Of a stretch of DNA of 64,000 bases, positions 36,216-46,700 are shown piece after piece; position 1 is the stretch's first letter; the number at the start of each line of letters is the position of its first letter. The stretch comes from Spirulina subsalsa PCC 9445. Lineage in GTDB: Bacteria; Cyanobacteriota; Cyanobacteriia; Cyanobacteriales; Spirulinaceae. Position numbers and translations under genes: made by a program. The notes below the pieces were generated by a model, which saw nothing but the letters and a program-made list of their open reading frames with translations, ran no database searches and was not told where the DNA came from. The stretch lies in NCBI RefSeq assembly GCF_000314005.1, contig NZ_JH980292.1, positions 2,683,725-2,747,724 of the forward strand, in the 5' to 3' direction.

Positions 36216-38216
36216 ATGGCATCCTTTCTAGAAGTTGATCACGTTGACCGTGTTTTTAACCTCCCCAATGGAGGACGATATATTGCGATTAAAAACGTTC
36301 ATTTAGAAATCCAAGCGGGGGAATTTGTCTCTCTTTTAGGACATTCTGGTTGTGGAAAATCAACGTTACTCAATATTGTAGCCGGTTTAGACCAACCGAG
36401 TCAGGGGGGGGTGGTTTTAGAAGGACGAGAAATTACGGAACCTGGGCCGGATCGGATGGTGGTTTTTCAAAATTATTCTCTCCTGCCTTGGAAAACCGTT
36501 TGGGATAATGTGGCTTTAGCTGTAGATACGGTGATGAAAGATATCTCGGCTACAGAAAGACAAGAAATTGTCCAGCATCATATTGAAATGGTGGGATTGC
36601 GGGGGGCGGCGAAAAAGTACCCCGCCCAACTGTCTGGGGGGATGAAACAACGAGTTGCGATCGCCCGCGCTTTAGCCATTCGCCCGAAACTCCTCCTCCT
36701 CGATGAACCCTTTGGGGCTTTAGATGCCCTTACCCGGGGCAATTTACAGGAACAGTTAATGAAAATTTGTCAAGATAATCAAGTTAGCTGTTTGATGGTA
36801 ACTCATGATCCCGATGAGGCGTTATTACTCTCCGATCGGATTGTCATGTTAACCAATGGTCCGGAAGCCCATATTGGTCAAATTCTAGAGGTCAAAATTC
36901 CCCGGCCACGTCATCGTTTAGAGGTGGTGAATCATCCCAGTTACTACGCTTTACGCAATGAGATTGTTTACTTCTTAAACCAACAAAAACGAGCGAAAAA
37001 ACGTCAAGCTTCTGCCCCCTCTATTATTGCAGGCAATGGGTTAGAAAAAATCAATCTGGAGTTAGGCTTTATTCCCCTCACCGATTGCGCCCCTCTCGTC
37101 GTCGCACAGGAAAAAGGATTCTTTGCCGAAGAAGGTCTAGAACAGGTCAATTTAAGCCGAGAGGCTAGTTGGAAAACCATTGCTGAGGGGGTGGTCAGTG
37201 GGCGTTTAGATGCGGCTCAAATGGTCACAGGGATGCCTCTGGGGATTACTTTGGGCATGGGAGACAATACACCGACTCCCATTGTTTCAGCCATTACTTT
37301 ATCCCGGAATGGTAACGCCATTACCTTGAGTAAAAAGCTCTATGAACAAGGGGTCAAGACCTTAGAAGATTTCCGGCAAGTTGTCGCACAAACGCCGGAT
37401 AACGTGCATAACTTAGGCATGGTACACCCAGCTTCAATGCACAATATTCTCCTCCGCTATTGGTTGGCATCAGGAGGAATTGATCCTGATCGAGATGTTA
37501 ATTTAACGATGATTCCTCCCCCGCAAATGTTGTCTAATTTGAAGGCAGGCAATATTACGGGGTACTGTGTAGGTGAACCTTGGAATTCCCATGCTGTCCA
37601 TGAAGAGGTGGGCTTTGTTATTGCTTCGGATATGGAACTTTATCCGGGTCATGTGGAGAAGGTTTTAGGGGTACGAGAAGACTGGGCGAATCAATATCCG
37701 GCGACCCATCAAGCCTTATTACGGGCTTTATTAAGGGCTTGTGAGTATTGTGATGATCGGCGCAATCGAGAGGAAATTTTAGAGCTACTTTGTCAACCTC
37801 AATATGTGGGTTCTGCGGCTATTTATACTCGTCCGGGCTTTATTGATTCCTATGATTATGGGACGGAATATGAACCGGTTCAACATCTCCGTTACAATCA
37901 ATTTTTTGTGGATAAAACTAATGCGCCCAGTGCGATAGAATCTCTATGGATGATGGCTCAAATGGCACGCTGGGGACTCATTCCGTTCCCGAAAAACTGG
38001 GTCGGAATTACGGAACGCATTAATCGGATGGATTTATTTGGTGAGGCGGCAAGGTCTTTAGATTTACCGGATACTCCTCGTGATCGCGCTTCGATTAAAC
38101 TATTTGATGAAGTGGTCTTTAATCCTGATGAACCGTTAGCTTACCTTAAAGGTTTGAAAATCAAGCGAGATATTCGGGTGGAAGAAATTTTTCTAGATAA
38201 TCTCGTCAATGTGTAG
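36216..38216 (+). CDS. nrtC: Nitrate ABC transporter ATPase with NrtA-like regulatory domain, NrtC
   Basis: A 666-residue fusion. Residues 1-260 are an ABC ATPase: Walker [10 protein letters not shown] (42-50), signature LSGGMKQR (139-146), Walker [13 protein letters not shown]. Residues about 275-666 resemble NrtA ([33 protein letters not shown]) but lack signal and lipobox, so stay cytoplasmic. In known NrtC this domain is needed for ammonium-promoted inhibition and probably senses nitrate or PII-linked signals. The fusion is diagnostic of NrtC/CmpC. nrtD follows after 28 bases. Confidence 0.97.
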   Translation: MASFLEVDHVDRVFNLPNGGRYIAIKNVHLEIQAGEFVSLLGHSGCGKSTLLNIVAGLDQPSQGGVVLEGREITEPGPDRMVVFQNYSLLPWKTVWDNVALAVDTVMKDISATERQEIVQHHIEMVGLRGAAKKYPAQLSGGMKQRVAIARALAIRPKLLLLDEPFGALDALTRGNLQEQLMKICQDNQVSCLMVTHDPDEALLLSDRIVMLTNGPEAHIGQILEVKIPRPRHRLEVVNHPSYYALRNEIVYFLNQQKRAKKRQASAPSIIAGNGLEKINLELGFIPLTDCAPLVVAQEKGFFAEEGLEQVNLSREASWKTIAEGVVSGRLDAAQMVTGMPLGITLGMGDNTPTPIVSAITLSRNGNAITLSKKLYEQGVKTLEDFRQVVAQTPDNVHNLGMVHPASMHNILLRYWLASGGIDPDRDVNLTMIPPPQMLSNLKAGNITGYCVGEPWNSHAVHEEVGFVIASDMELYPGHVEKVLGVREDWANQYPATHQALLRALLRACEYCDDRRNREEILELLCQPQYVGSAAIYTRPGFIDSYDYGTEYEPVQHLRYNQFFVDKTNAPSAIESLWMMAQMARWGLIPFPKNWVGITERINRMDLFGEAARSLDLPDTPRDRASIKLFDEVVFNPDEPLAYLKGLKIKRDIRVEEIFLDNLVNV

Positions 38217-38244
38217 AGGCGGTTTGTAAAACTGAGAGCAAATT

Positions 38245-39153
38245 ATGGATGACCAAGATTTAGACAACCGTCAAACAACTGTTAAACCTGATTTATCGTC
38301 TTTTTCAAAAAATATGCAAATTTTATCGAGTCCTGTTAATTCTGCTATTTCATCTGACCGTGATTCTTTTCTGGTGATTCGGGATGTTTCTAAAATTTAT
38401 CCCACACCGGGCGGGGATTTTGTGGCCCTAGATGGGGTCAATTTAACGGTCAAGGAGGGCGAGTTTATCTGTTTAATTGGTCACTCTGGGTGTGGGAAGT
38501 CCACGCTGTTAAATATGGTGGCGGGATTCCATCAACCTAGTGCCGGGACAATTACACTCCATCAACAGCCGATTACAGAACCGGGGCCGGATCGGATGGT
38601 GGTGTTCCAAAATTATTCGCTCTTGCCTTGGAAAACGGTTTTTGAGAATGTGTATTTAGCCGTTGATGCGGTCTATAAAGACAAGTCGAAAGCGGAGAAA
38701 AAAGCCATTACTCAAGAACATCTGGAGTTAGTGGGATTGACGGAAGCGGCGGATAAAAGACCGGGGGAAATTTCCGGGGGGATGAAACAACGAGTTTCGA
38801 TTGCTCGGGCTTTAGCCATTCGTCCTGAAATGTTGATTTTAGATGAACCCTTTGGGGCGTTAGATCCCATTACGCGGGAGGAATTACAGGAAGAATTGTT
38901 GAGTATTTGGCGAGAACATCGGGTGACGGTTTTAATGATTACTCATGATATTGATGAAGCGTTATTTTTAGCCGATCGGTTGGTGATGATGACCAATGGC
39001 CCGGCGGCCAAAGTGGGGGAAATTTTAGAGATTCCTTTTAGTCGTCCTCGGGTGCGTTCTCGTTTGATGGAAGATCCTCGTTATTACGAGTTACGCAATG
39101 AGGCGTTAGATTTCCTCTATCGTCGTTTTGCTCATGATGAGATTGAGGAGTGA
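38245..39153 (+). CDS. nrtD: Nitrate ABC transporter ATPase NrtD
   Basis: A 302-residue ABC ATPase close to the N-terminal half of Nrt[10 protein letters not shown] at 79-87, [14 protein letters not shown] and [11 protein letters not shown]. The first 40 residues are a polar extension not needed for the fold; the ATG at 38245 has GAGAG upstream and is kept. It forms the ATPase heterodimer with NrtC under NrtB. narB begins 7 bases after its stop (if the ATG at 39161 is used), consistent with one transcript. Confidence 0.96.
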   Translation: MDDQDLDNRQTTVKPDLSSFSKNMQILSSPVNSAISSDRDSFLVIRDVSKIYPTPGGDFVALDGVNLTVKEGEFICLIGHSGCGKSTLLNMVAGFHQPSAGTITLHQQPITEPGPDRMVVFQNYSLLPWKTVFENVYLAVDAVYKDKSKAEKKAITQEHLELVGLTEAADKRPGEISGGMKQRVSIARALAIRPEMLILDEPFGALDPITREELQEELLSIWREHRVTVLMITHDIDEALFLADRLVMMTNGPAAKVGEILEIPFSRPRVRSRLMEDPRYYELRNEALDFLYRRFAHDEIEE

Positions 39154-39160
39154 ACCTATT

Positions 39161-41287
39161 ATGAAGTCGCTTAAAACCCTTTGTCCTTATTGTGGGGTGG
39201 GGTGTGGTTTGGAGGTGGTTCATAATCCCTCGGATACCAGTGAGGCCATTGTAGATAATTGGAAAGTCCGGGGCGATCGCACTCACCCTTCTAGTCAGGG
39301 TATGGTTTGCGTGAAAGGCGCGACCATTATTGAATCTATCGATCGGGGACGCTTGTTATATCCGATGTTTCGGGAGTCCTTAGATCAACCCTTTCGACCC
39401 ATCAGTTGGGAGGAGGCATTGGGGCGAATAGTGGCGGAAATCGAACGGGTGCGGGGGGATTACGGGGTCGATAGTATCTGTATGTACGGTTCCGGGCAGT
39501 TTCTGACGGAAGATTACTATACGGCGCAAAAGTTGATAAAAGGCTGTTTGGGAACCAATAATTTTGATGCCAATTCCCGCCTTTGTATGTCTTCGGCCGT
39601 GTCGGGGTATAAGTTGAGTTTAGGTTCCGATGGCCCCCCCGCTTGTTATGAGGATTTGGAGTTAACCGATTGTGCCTTTTTTGTAGGCAGTAATGCGGCG
39701 GAATGCCATCCCATTGTGTTTAATCGCTTCCAGAAGTACCGGAAACGCCATCCCGACGTGAAATTAGTTGTGGTGGACCCGCGCAAAACCCCCACGGCTG
39801 AAAGTGCCGATCTCCATCTGGGGATTACACCGGGGAGCGATGTAGACTTGTTTCATGCGATCGCCTACCTCCTCATTCAATGGGGTCAATTAGACCGAGA
39901 CTTCATTAAAACCGCGACCAACAACTTTGCTGAATACGTCGCCCTGATTCAACAATATCCCCCGGAAAGTGTCGCTCCCCGTTGTGGGGTATCGGTGGCG
40001 GAAATTGAACAAGCGGCGCGCTATTGGGCAGAATCTCAACGGGTACTCTCCCTCTGGTCAATGGGCTTAAATCAGTCCTCAGAAGGCACCGCCAAAGTCC
40101 AGAGTTTAATTAATCTCCACCTCCTCACCGGACAAATCGGTAAACCGGGGGCTGGCCCCTTTTCCCTCACCGGACAACCCAATGCAATGGGAGGACGGGA
40201 AGCGGGAGGACTGGCCCACCTCCTCCCCGGATATCGTAGCGTCACCAATGCTCAAGACCGGGCCGAAGTAGAACAGTTTTGGGGCCTTCCTCCCGGCCAA
40301 ATTTCCCCCCACATCGGCCGCACGGTCTGGGACATGATCACCGGACTAGAAGAAGGCCACGTTCAACTCCTCTGGATTGCCGCGACCAATCCTCTGGTCA
40401 GTTTACCGGACTTAGAACGGACGCGCCAAGCCTTGGCTAAATCCCCCTTTACCATCTACCAAGAGGCCTATTCCCCCACCGAAACGACCGACTATGCCCA
40501 TCTTTTGTTACCCGCCACCCAATGGAGCGAGAAAACCGGGGTAATGACCAACTCAGAACGCCGTGTCACCTACTGTCCGGCCTTCCATACCCCGGCCGGA
40601 GAAGCGCGGGAGGATTGGGTTATTTTCGCCGAAGTGGGGCGACGTTTGGGCTACGAGGCGCAATTTCCCTTTACCTCAGCGGCCGAAGTCTACGCCGAAT
40701 TTGCCCAACTGACGGCCGGGCGAGTCTGTGATCTAAGTGGATTAAGCCATGAAATCCTCGCCCAATTCGGCCCCCAACAGTGGCCCTTTCCCCAAGGCAC
40801 TACTCCCACCTCAACCGCAAAACGTTTGTACTTAGATCATCATTTCCCGACCCCCAATGGGCGGGCAAACTTCGCCCCAGTCCACCCGAGGGGACTCGCC
40901 GAACCCCCTGATTTAGACTATCCTTTTGTTTTGACTACCGGGAGGCTTTACGGCCACTGGCACACCCAAACCCGCACCGGACGCATTCCGAAAATTCAAC
41001 AGATGCACCCAGAGCCCTTTTTAGAACTGCATCCGCGAGATGCCCAAAAATTGGGGGTGAGTGAGGGGGAATGGGTGCGGGTGGAATCGAGACGGGGGGC
41101 TTGTCGTTTGCAGGTCAAGGTAACAAAGGCGATCGCACCAGGAACCGTTTTTGTCCCCATGCACTGGGGGAGTCTCTGGGCCCAGGATGCCGAAGTCAAC
41201 CAACTCACCCACCCGGCCGCTTGTCCCATTTCTGGGCAACCGGAATTAAAAGCCAGTGCCGTGAAAATCATCGTTGAGCGGAACTAA
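39161..41287 (+). CDS. narB: Ferredoxin-nitrate reductase NarB
   Basis: A 708-residue molybdopterin oxidoreductase. N-terminal [4Fe-4S] site CPYCGVGC (residues 8-15) with the fourth Cys in GMVCVKGAT. Mo-bis-MGD-binding marks: [14 protein letters not shown] with the Mo-ligand Cys, [21 protein letters not shown], and the C-terminal molydopterin dinucleotide-binding domain ([20 protein letters not shown]). It reduces nitrate to nitrite with ferredoxin. I start at ATG 39161 ([10 protein letters not shown]); an upstream in-frame ATG at 39128 overlaps nrtD and adds 11 non-family residues. Nitrite reductase (nirA) is not in this window. Confidence 0.97.
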   Translation: MKSLKTLCPYCGVGCGLEVVHNPSDTSEAIVDNWKVRGDRTHPSSQGMVCVKGATIIESIDRGRLLYPMFRESLDQPFRPISWEEALGRIVAEIERVRGDYGVDSICMYGSGQFLTEDYYTAQKLIKGCLGTNNFDANSRLCMSSAVSGYKLSLGSDGPPACYEDLELTDCAFFVGSNAAECHPIVFNRFQKYRKRHPDVKLVVVDPRKTPTAESADLHLGITPGSDVDLFHAIAYLLIQWGQLDRDFIKTATNNFAEYVALIQQYPPESVAPRCGVSVAEIEQAARYWAESQRVLSLWSMGLNQSSEGTAKVQSLINLHLLTGQIGKPGAGPFSLTGQPNAMGGREAGGLAHLLPGYRSVTNAQDRAEVEQFWGLPPGQISPHIGRTVWDMITGLEEGHVQLLWIAATNPLVSLPDLERTRQALAKSPFTIYQEAYSPTETTDYAHLLLPATQWSEKTGVMTNSERRVTYCPAFHTPAGEAREDWVIFAEVGRRLGYEAQFPFTSAAEVYAEFAQLTAGRVCDLSGLSHEILAQFGPQQWPFPQGTTPTSTAKRLYLDHHFPTPNGRANFAPVHPRGLAEPPDLDYPFVLTTGRLYGHWHTQTRTGRIPKIQQMHPEPFLELHPRDAQKLGVSEGEWVRVESRRGACRLQVKVTKAIAPGTVFVPMHWGSLWAQDAEVNQLTHPAACPISGQPELKASAVKIIVERN

Positions 41288-41354
41288 ATCCGCGCCCCCG
41301 TCCTCTTGTTTGCTACAGTGGAAATCCAACGGGGCAAATCAGAATCCAGAAACG

Positions 41355-42419
41355 ATGATCGAAGTTGAACATCTGAGTAAACACTATGGCTCAACCTTAG
41401 CCATTGAAGATATAGTTTTTTCCGTTCAAGCGGGGGAAATTCTCGGGTTTCTCGGACCCAATGGTGCAGGGAAAACGACCACGATGCGCATTCTCTCCGG
41501 TTATTTACCCGCCACCACCGGCACCGCGAGAATTGCCGGGTTTGATGTCCATGAGGAATCCATGGAGGTGCGGCGACGGATTGGCTATTTACCCGAAACC
41601 CCACCCCTTTATGAGGGGATGACCGTTGAGGGGTTTTTAGACTTTGTAGCGCGCATTAAAGGGGTGTCCCCAGGCGATCGCACCTCCCGCCTCGATTGGG
41701 CGATTAAACGCTGTAATTTAGAGGAAAAACGCAAGGTTCTGATTCGCAAACTCTCCAAAGGATTTCGCCAACGAGTCGGCATTGCTCAAGCCCTCGTTCA
41801 CAATCCCCCCGTGATTATCTTAGATGAACCCACCGTCGGCCTCGACCCCCGCCAAATTAACGAAGTGCGCCACCTGATCAAAAGTTTAGCCGGGGATCAT
41901 ACGATTATCCTCTCTAGCCATATCTTGCCCGAAGTCAGCATGACCTGCGATCGCGTCACCATCATCAATCGCGGCAAAGTCGTTGCTACTAACACCCCTG
42001 ACCGACTTCTCGCCCAACTCGGAGAAGGAGAAGGCTACGAAATTGAAGTACAAGGAGATGCTACCCTCGTCCAACCCCTCCTACAAGTTGTTCCTGGAGT
42101 CCAATCCGTCAACGTCACCTACCCCATGACCTCCCAAACCACCTTAGAGGGAAAAATACAGCAACTTGATTCTCGCGCCAACACCCTACGCGAACGCAGC
42201 TTAATTAAGATCACCTGTACCCCCAACGCCGAACCCGGCCGCCACCTCGCCAAAGTCATCGTCGAAACCGGATTAGGATTGTGTGAAATGCGCCGTAGTC
42301 GTCCGACCCTTGAGGATGTATTCTTAGAACTAACCACCCAAGAGGACAGTTTTTCTCCTAGCGAGGACACAGAATCCATCACCTCTGAACCGCTGTCCGA
42401 CGAGACAGAGGAAGAGTAG
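41355..42419 (+). CDS. ABC transporter ATPase, Gld/ABC-2 type
   Basis: About 354 residues from ATG 41355 (MIEVEHLSKHYGS); an open frame continues upstream into narB but is not part of the domain. Walker A GPNGAGKTT (34-42), signature KLSKGFRQRVGIAQALV and Walker B VIILDEPTVGLDP. The C-terminal 100 residues form the DUF4162-like domain of drug/gliding-type exporters. With the next two genes it makes an ATPase-permease-GldG-like set, akin to GldA-GldFG. It starts 67 bases after narB, on the same strand, but its function is unrelated to nitrate. Confidence 0.9.
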   Translation: MIEVEHLSKHYGSTLAIEDIVFSVQAGEILGFLGPNGAGKTTTMRILSGYLPATTGTARIAGFDVHEESMEVRRRIGYLPETPPLYEGMTVEGFLDFVARIKGVSPGDRTSRLDWAIKRCNLEEKRKVLIRKLSKGFRQRVGIAQALVHNPPVIILDEPTVGLDPRQINEVRHLIKSLAGDHTIILSSHILPEVSMTCDRVTIINRGKVVATNTPDRLLAQLGEGEGYEIEVQGDATLVQPLLQVVPGVQSVNVTYPMTSQTTLEGKIQQLDSRANTLRERSLIKITCTPNAEPGRHLAKVIVETGLGLCEMRRSRPTLEDVFLELTTQEDSFSPSEDTESITSEPLSDETEEE

Positions 42420-42522
42420 ACACAGCCCATAAACCATGAGTAATAGCGGCACAAAAACAAGGTTGTTTTGTTCCTTTTCCGTTTAGCTGTTGCTCATCTT
42501 CTCAGAGAGAGATCACAGTTAG

Positions 42523-42536
42523 TTTACAACTGTAAA
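42523..42536. promoter_or_regulatory. Palindrome in the ABC operon spacer
   Basis: TTTACA-AC-TGTAAA, a perfect 6-bp dyad, partly overlapping another dyad ACAGTT-N7-AACTGT (42515-42533). It lies 37 bases before the permease start, where an operator or processing site could sit. No regulator is assigned. Confidence 0.3.
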
Positions 42537-42572
42537 TTATTGCCCAGTTACCGTTAACAAATTGCCAAAAAA

Positions 42573-43370
42573 GTGATTATTATTGCTAATATTTTTGCCA
42601 TTTTTCGCAAAGAATTACAAGGTTATTTCGCCTCTCCTTTAGCCTATATCGTGGCTGGAGTATTTTGGTTACTCTGCGGCTTTGTTTTTTGGGTCTTACT
42701 CCTCAGTCCGACAGGTCTTGTCCAAGAAGTCCAAGCCGGTGATGCCAGAGGCTTAATCACCGGATCAACCGACGTAGCTTATATTTTTTTAGTGCAATTT
42801 CTTAGCGTCATTGGCTCAATTACTTCCTTTATATTACCCATCCTCTCAATGGGACTTTATGCCGAAGAACGAAAAAGTCGAACCCTTGAACTTCTCGCCA
42901 CTTCTCCCCTCACTAATTGGGTTGTTGCTGTAGGCAAATTATGCGGAGTTTTAACCTTTTATACGGTTTTGCTAATCCCTCTCTTTATTTATCAAATTAC
43001 TATTTTTAGTACCGCTTCTCCCCCCGTTCCCCCCGCCGTTCCCCTACTAGCCCATTTAGGTTTAATCCTCCTAGCCGCTTCTATTCTATCCTTGGGAATG
43101 TTCCTTTCTTCCCTGACCAACAACTCCATTATTGCCGCCATTCTCACCTTCGCCCTAGTCATTTTCCTCAGTGTACTAGACCTAATCGCCAATCAAATCA
43201 GCGAACCCTTCGGCTCAATTTTGCGTTATTTTTCCCCCGTCCAAAACTATGATAAATTTGTTCAGGGTATTTTTGAAACCAGTAGCTTATTCGTCTTCCT
43301 AAGCTATATTATTTTAGGCATCTTCTTAACTGCCCAGTCTATCGAAACCTTACGGTTTAATCGTTCCTAG
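42573..43370 (+). CDS. ABC-2 type permease (GldF-like)
   Basis: A 265-residue membrane protein with six helices, opening ANIFAIFRKELQGYFASPLAYIV, the typical start of ABC-2 exporters and of GldF. ERKSRTLELLATSPLTNW is the conserved cytoplasmic motif of the family. The start is GTG at 42573; no other start fits the helix pattern. It lies 153 bases after the ATPase gene and 70 before the GldG-like gene. Substrate unknown. Confidence 0.9.
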   Translation: MIIIANIFAIFRKELQGYFASPLAYIVAGVFWLLCGFVFWVLLLSPTGLVQEVQAGDARGLITGSTDVAYIFLVQFLSVIGSITSFILPILSMGLYAEERKSRTLELLATSPLTNWVVAVGKLCGVLTFYTVLLIPLFIYQITIFSTASPPVPPAVPLLAHLGLILLAASILSLGMFLSSLTNNSIIAAILTFALVIFLSVLDLIANQISEPFGSILRYFSPVQNYDKFVQGIFETSSLFVFLSYIILGIFLTAQSIETLRFNRS

Positions 43371-43440
43371 ACCGATTCAAGCTAAAAATCCTCCCTTATC
43401 TCTGAATCCTTTCAGTCACTGAGTAGCCCAAAAACCTGTG

Positions 43441-45024
43441 ATGAAAAACATCCTTGACCTAGCGATTTTTCCCAAAAAATACCTTAAATATTTGTTTTGG
43501 CTCGGTCCATTCTTCGCCGTTGCTGGATTAGTTGCGGGCTTCATTGGTGGAGCATGGTCCTTCTTCCCCATCGTCTTCCTCGTAGTGGGGATTGCTATTA
43601 TTATCATTCGGGTTGCTACCCTAGGCGGACTCCTACAAAGCCTGCTGCAAATGCGCTCCACCCAGAGTCAAACCAACGCCCTCGTTGCCACCCTTTCCGT
43701 GCTAATTATTCTGGGATTAATTAACTTTTTAGTCGGGCGTTATCCCCTGCGGGTTGACCTCACAGAAACCCAACTGTTCACCCTTTCCCCCCAAACCCAG
43801 CAACTGGTTCAAAACCTCACCCAACCCATGAAAGTCTGGGTCTTTAGTCCCCAAACTCACCCCACCAATCAAGAACTCCTCAACCGTTATCGGCGTTTAA
43901 ACGAAACCTATTTTTCCTATAGTTTAGTAGACCCCAGAATTGAAATCGGAGCCGCCGAGCGCTTTGGTGTTAGCAGTGCCGGGGATGTTTATTTAGAGTA
44001 TCAAGAGAAACAGCAACTGGTTCAATCCTTGGGGCGGGAGGGGATACTCTCAGAAGTGCAACTGACGAACGCCATTGAAAAAATATTGCGCGATCGCCCC
44101 CCAAAAGTGTATTTTCTACAAGGACACGGTGAACGCCCCCTAGAATTCGCCGAATTCGGCCTAACCCAAGCCGTAGACACCCTCACCCAACAAGGCTACA
44201 TCGTCGAACCCCTCAACCTCGCCACCCAAGGCAATATTCCCAACGATGCCACCCTAGTCGTCATTGCCTCCCCAGAACGGCGACTCTTTCAAGCAGAAGT
44301 CACAGCACTCAAAGCCTATCTCGAACGTCCCGGCAGTCTAATGATACTCCTCGACCCGAACCGTGAAGCCGGATTAGGCGACTTACTCAGTGATTGGGGA
44401 CTAGAACTTGATAATCGCGTAATTATCGACGCTTCAGGAGCCGGAAATGTCGTCAATCTAGGCCCTGCTACCCCCATCGTCACCACCTACGAACCCCACC
44501 CCATTACCCTAGACTTTGGTCAAGGCATTTCACTGTATCCCTTTTCTGCCCCCATCCTGATTAACGAACAAGAAGACGTAGAAGCTACCCCCATCATCCA
44601 AACCAGCGTAGAAAGTTGGGCAGAACAAGATATTCAATCAGAAACCCTTGAATTCAACCCAGAAACCGATTTAGAAGGTCCCCTCAATATTGGCGTAGCT
44701 TTAACTCGTCCTGTGGCGCAAAACAACCTCAATTCTGAAGAAGAAGAACGCACATCAGAAGCCCGTTTAGTTGTCTTTGGGAACTCCACCTTTGCCACCA
44801 ACGGCTGGTTTAATGAACAACTCAATGGGGATGTGTTTATTAACTCCATTAAATGGTTAGCCAATGAAGACGACCAAATTTTATCCATTCGTCCCCGAGA
44901 GTTAGCCAATCGCCGCCTTTTATTAGAACCCTCCCAACAAATTTTTATTACTTGGTTAGCCATTGTTATTGTTCCTCTAGGGGGGTTTATTGGAGCGGGA
45001 GTGATTTGGTGGGTTCGGAGGTAG
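43441..45024 (+). CDS. GldG-like ABC accessory membrane protein
   Basis: About 527 residues: two or three N-terminal membrane helices (20-45 and 75-100), a long extracytoplasmic GldG/DUF7088-like region with RVDLTETQLFTLSPQTQQLV and VYFLQGHGERPL, and one C-terminal helix (FITWLAIVIVPLGGFIGAGV). The domain is ThuA/IFT52-like in fold and is found only with ABC-2 exporters. In Bacteroidetes GldG is needed for gliding; cyanobacterial relatives are uncharacterised. ATG 43441 is preferred over GTG 43438. Confidence 0.88.
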   Translation: MKNILDLAIFPKKYLKYLFWLGPFFAVAGLVAGFIGGAWSFFPIVFLVVGIAIIIIRVATLGGLLQSLLQMRSTQSQTNALVATLSVLIILGLINFLVGRYPLRVDLTETQLFTLSPQTQQLVQNLTQPMKVWVFSPQTHPTNQELLNRYRRLNETYFSYSLVDPRIEIGAAERFGVSSAGDVYLEYQEKQQLVQSLGREGILSEVQLTNAIEKILRDRPPKVYFLQGHGERPLEFAEFGLTQAVDTLTQQGYIVEPLNLATQGNIPNDATLVVIASPERRLFQAEVTALKAYLERPGSLMILLDPNREAGLGDLLSDWGLELDNRVIIDASGAGNVVNLGPATPIVTTYEPHPITLDFGQGISLYPFSAPILINEQEDVEATPIIQTSVESWAEQDIQSETLEFNPETDLEGPLNIGVALTRPVAQNNLNSEEEERTSEARLVVFGNSTFATNGWFNEQLNGDVFINSIKWLANEDDQILSIRPRELANRRLLLEPSQQIFITWLAIVIVPLGGFIGAGVIWWVRR

Positions 45025-45088
45025 GAATATTGTTTATCAAAAAATAGTAATTAAAGCTAACTTAACAGGGTAAAATAAGGAGTTAATC

Positions 45089-45736
45089 ATGAGTGAGAAT
45101 GCAATTTTAATAGCTGGAGCCAGTCGAGGAGTGGGGCGGGAAATTGTGCAACAGTTGCAGCAACAGGAGAAACCTGTCGTGGCTTTGTTGCGTTCCCCCT
45201 CAGCCAGTTCAGAACTGGATAAAATAGGGGTAAAAGTGGCTCAGGGTGACGCTTTTAATCCCTCTGACCTTGCCCAAACCTTTCAACAAAATCCCTCCAT
45301 TTCTGTTGTGATTAGTACCTTGGGGGGTGTATCTCCTGACGGTAGACGAGTAGATGATGAGGGCAATATTAATCTAATTAATGCAGCCGTTCAAGCGGGA
45401 GTGCAGCATTTTATTTTAGTGTCTTCCATTGGTACATCTGAAAGTTCAGTCGCCCTACCCCCCCAAGTTTTAGAAACCTTAAAAGGGGCATTAATTGCCA
45501 AAGCTAAAGCAGAACAACATTTAATGAATTCTGGTTTAACCTATACAATTATTCGCCCCGGGGGGTTAAAATCCGAACCAGCCACCCATCAAGCTATTTT
45601 AAGCGAAGATTACCGCGTTTCTGGTCTAATTCACCGGGCAGATGTAGCCCGCTTAGTCTGTCAATGTCTGGAGGATGAAAGCCATTTTAATAAGGTATTT
45701 TCAGCTATTGATCCTACCCTTGAGATGAGAAGATGA
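45089..45736 (+). CDS. Atypical SDR (NAD(P)-binding, YwnB-like) protein
   Basis: A 215-residue Rossmann protein: ILIAGASRGVGREIVQQL at the N-terminus (GxSxGxG-type dinucleotide motif), VISTLGGVSPDG, FILVSSIGTSE, then AKAKAEQHLMNSGLTYTIIRPGGL. The catalytic Tyr-x3-Lys of classical SDRs is missing, as in atypical SDRs of the NmrA/YwnB group, which act as NADPH sensors or flavin reductases or in chlorophyll and quinone metabolism. AAGGAG lies upstream of ATG. Confidence 0.85.
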   Translation: MSENAILIAGASRGVGREIVQQLQQQEKPVVALLRSPSASSELDKIGVKVAQGDAFNPSDLAQTFQQNPSISVVISTLGGVSPDGRRVDDEGNINLINAAVQAGVQHFILVSSIGTSESSVALPPQVLETLKGALIAKAKAEQHLMNSGLTYTIIRPGGLKSEPATHQAILSEDYRVSGLIHRADVARLVCQCLEDESHFNKVFSAIDPTLEMRR

Positions 45737-45805
45737 GTTAACTTTTTGGCGAAAAGAAGCCACCTCACAGATGATTAGTATAGCAGGGGAGGTTCAGTGA
45801 CTGGC

Positions 45806-46684
45806 TTAGGATTCGAGCCTCCTTAAGAAAGTTTCTAGTCTGTGCTTATCCTCAAAAGTGGCACAAATTGTATCCTGATTACTGTAAGTAATCCTTACTT
45901 CAAACTTTGTGAACTTCCCCTGCGGGGTGTTTAAATCCAGTTGATTGAGTGCAGTTAGCACATCCTCTAAAGACTCGAAATTATAGCTTGTCCCAAAGAG
46001 AGGAATCACAAAAATTTGGGTAATATAACGCTCAAGACAGTTTTTCAACTTTTCCATAAATTGCTCTATCTCTGCCTTAGAGACTTCAATTAATGCCTGT
46101 CGTAGTAAGTCTTGATTTGTTTCATTGAGATCCGCTAATTTTCGGCAAGCCTGACTATAAATCTTATCCGAGGTTTGTTCATTAAATGCGATATCAAAAT
46201 CAATTTTTCTGAATGCCATCACTACATCTTGATAGGGAATAAAAATTACTGCAAATCCGTTATTTTTTAACTGTTCTAACGCAGGTTTCGTGAAATCTCC
46301 AGCTAAAACCGCACCATAAAAAGGTGCTGATAACTGATGCAGTTCGATAATCGGTAATAAGGCGGCTTGGATTTCTTGAACCTTGTTTTTGGAATGTTTG
46401 GTATATCTACGCCATGCAGACTCAATGAAGGCAACAGGCTGACCTATTTGGTCATCTGTCCCATCGGCCTCAATAACAAAATCTAAATCATGTGTGTTAC
46501 CATATTTATCCTGCCATGTCACTTTTTTTCCCTGCCTTGCGGGACGATAACCTTGAGCATCGAGATAATACTTGTTCGCCTGTGTAAATTCTTGTAAGCG
46601 AGGTTTTAAAATATCTTCAAGGACAATAGACTCAATCAATTTTCCTAAATCTTGTCCAAATTTATGCGATGGAGATTGTGCCAT
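45806..46684 (-). CDS. Probable Type II restriction endonuclease
   Basis: A 292-residue cytoplasmic protein encoded 16 bases downstream of a DNA methyltransferase. The N-terminal half holds a likely PD-(D/E)XK nuclease core: HDLDFVIEADGTDDQIG, then VAFIESAWRRYTKHSKNKVQEI, in which Asp and Glu would bind Mg2+ and the Arg/Lys-rich strand contacts DNA. The WRRYTKHSKNK string is one I associate with restriction enzymes of such pairs. Recognition site unknown. The gene is more A/T-rich in codon use than its neighbours, suggesting transfer. Confidence 0.75.
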   Translation of the reverse strand: MAQSPSHKFGQDLGKLIESIVLEDILKPRLQEFTQANKYYLDAQGYRPARQGKKVTWQDKYGNTHDLDFVIEADGTDDQIGQPVAFIESAWRRYTKHSKNKVQEIQAALLPIIELHQLSAPFYGAVLAGDFTKPALEQLKNNGFAVIFIPYQDVVMAFRKIDFDIAFNEQTSDKIYSQACRKLADLNETNQDLLRQALIEVSKAEIEQFMEKLKNCLERYITQIFVIPLFGTSYNFESLEDVLTALNQLDLNTPQGKFTKFEVRITYSNQDTICATFEDKHRLETFLRRLES

Positions 46685-46700
46685 AATTGATTACCCTAAA

